NCBI RefSeq assembly: GCF_000759715.1 | Contig: NZ_BBLU01000007.1 | Coordinates: 42,979 to 106,978, forward strand | Reading direction: 5' to 3' | DNA: 64,000 nt | Source: Demequina mangrovi | Lineage (GTDB): Bacteria; Actinomycetota; Actinomycetes; Actinomycetales; Demequinaceae | Shown: in pieces, positions 63,800 through 64,000 of the stretch | How the letters are laid out: the number at the start of each line of letters is the position of its first letter | Numbering within the stretch: position 1 is the first letter of the stretch | Notes under the pieces: model-generated | Told to the model about the DNA's origin: nothing | Database searches by the model: none | Seen by the model: the letters and a program-made list of their open reading frames with translations, nothing else | Program-made: the position numbers and the translations under genes

Positions 63800-64000
63800 G
63801 AACGCCGATGCTCGATCGTCCCCCGCGGACCGAGAAGGCCGGCGATCCCTTCAGTGGAGCAGTGACACGGCAGGCAGGGCTCGGGACAGCGGGCCTGCGG
63901 GAGGTGGGTGTCCCGTGGCACGCAGAACCGGGCGAAAAAGCGTGGTGAGTGTCCCAGCGGGGAGGGGAGGCGAGGGGTGGGGTGGGCGGGGCGGGGCGGG
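63800..64000. other. Right edge, no gene seen
   Basis: The 200 bp holds the repeat copy and G-rich sequence (GGGGCGGGG type). No plausible gene starts here. Confidence 0.6.
63933..63958 (+). repeat. Inverted repeat copy beyond the DUF559 gene
   Basis: Reads CGAAAAAGCGTGGTGAGTGT and then CCCAGC. It matches the copy at 62837-62861 in 22 of about 25 positions, on the opposite strand. Confidence 0.6.

Overview
The window is high-GC DNA of an actinobacterium, most likely a member of the Micrococcales. Three things point there: the order rpsF-ssb-rpsR-rplI-dnaB, the neighbouring block ino1-padR-ponA (inositol synthesis next to a bifunctional PBP), and at least ten genes whose start codon lies exactly 6 nt after a TANNNT hexamer, the layout of leaderless transcripts. 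The genus is not proven; Demequina or a relative is a guess. I see no rRNA, tRNA, CRISPR array, prophage or insertion sequence.

1-12.4 kb (all minus strand) is a surface-glycan locus that reads as one operon beginning with a hisC-like aminotransferase and continuing with a GT2 glycosyltransferase, a Wzm/Wzt ABC exporter, a sialyltransferase-like enzyme, a CMP-nonulosonate synthetase fused to a HAD phosphatase, a further putative glycosyltransferase, a short NeuB-type synthase, a sulfotransferase-like protein and a large two-domain glycosyltransferase. It suggests export of a glycan carrying a sialic-acid-like sugar. A secreted protein runs off the left edge.

12.4-29 kb is mixed housekeeping: a 4-TM holin-like protein, an alpha/beta hydrolase with a small partner, purB, an ECF sigma factor with a membrane partner, a MOSC protein, a CPBP protease, an unusual membrane protein joining a degenerate kinase domain to an LPG-flippase-like domain, AIM24, a GH42 beta-galactosidase, a carotenoid-synthesis-like membrane protein divergent from a TetR regulator, a glyoxalase-fold protein, DUF4386 and agmatine deiminase.

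29-36.3 kb is a branched-chain-type ABC importer operon (substrate-binding protein, two ATPases, two permeases) ending in an aldehyde dehydrogenase, with an AraC regulator downstream. 36.4-46 kb holds a SulP transporter, a divergent SRPBCC/ArsR pair whose start codons lie at the two ends of one palindrome, several lipoproteins including an orphan AztD-like zinc chaperone with a candidate metal-regulator site, CcdA, aldose 1-epimerase and a thioredoxin-like lipoprotein.

46-64 kb is the replication/ribosome/cell-wall block: dnaB with a DnaA-box-like cluster upstream, rplI-rpsR-ssb-rpsF, two tandem ATP-grasp ligases, ino1, padR, a class A PBP, two DUF805 proteins, an MFS transporter and the lrp/ald pair. 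Two orphan AbiEi-like/DUF559 genes, at about 48 and 63 kb, are each bracketed by repeats; a 20-bp tandem repeat lies beside the first.
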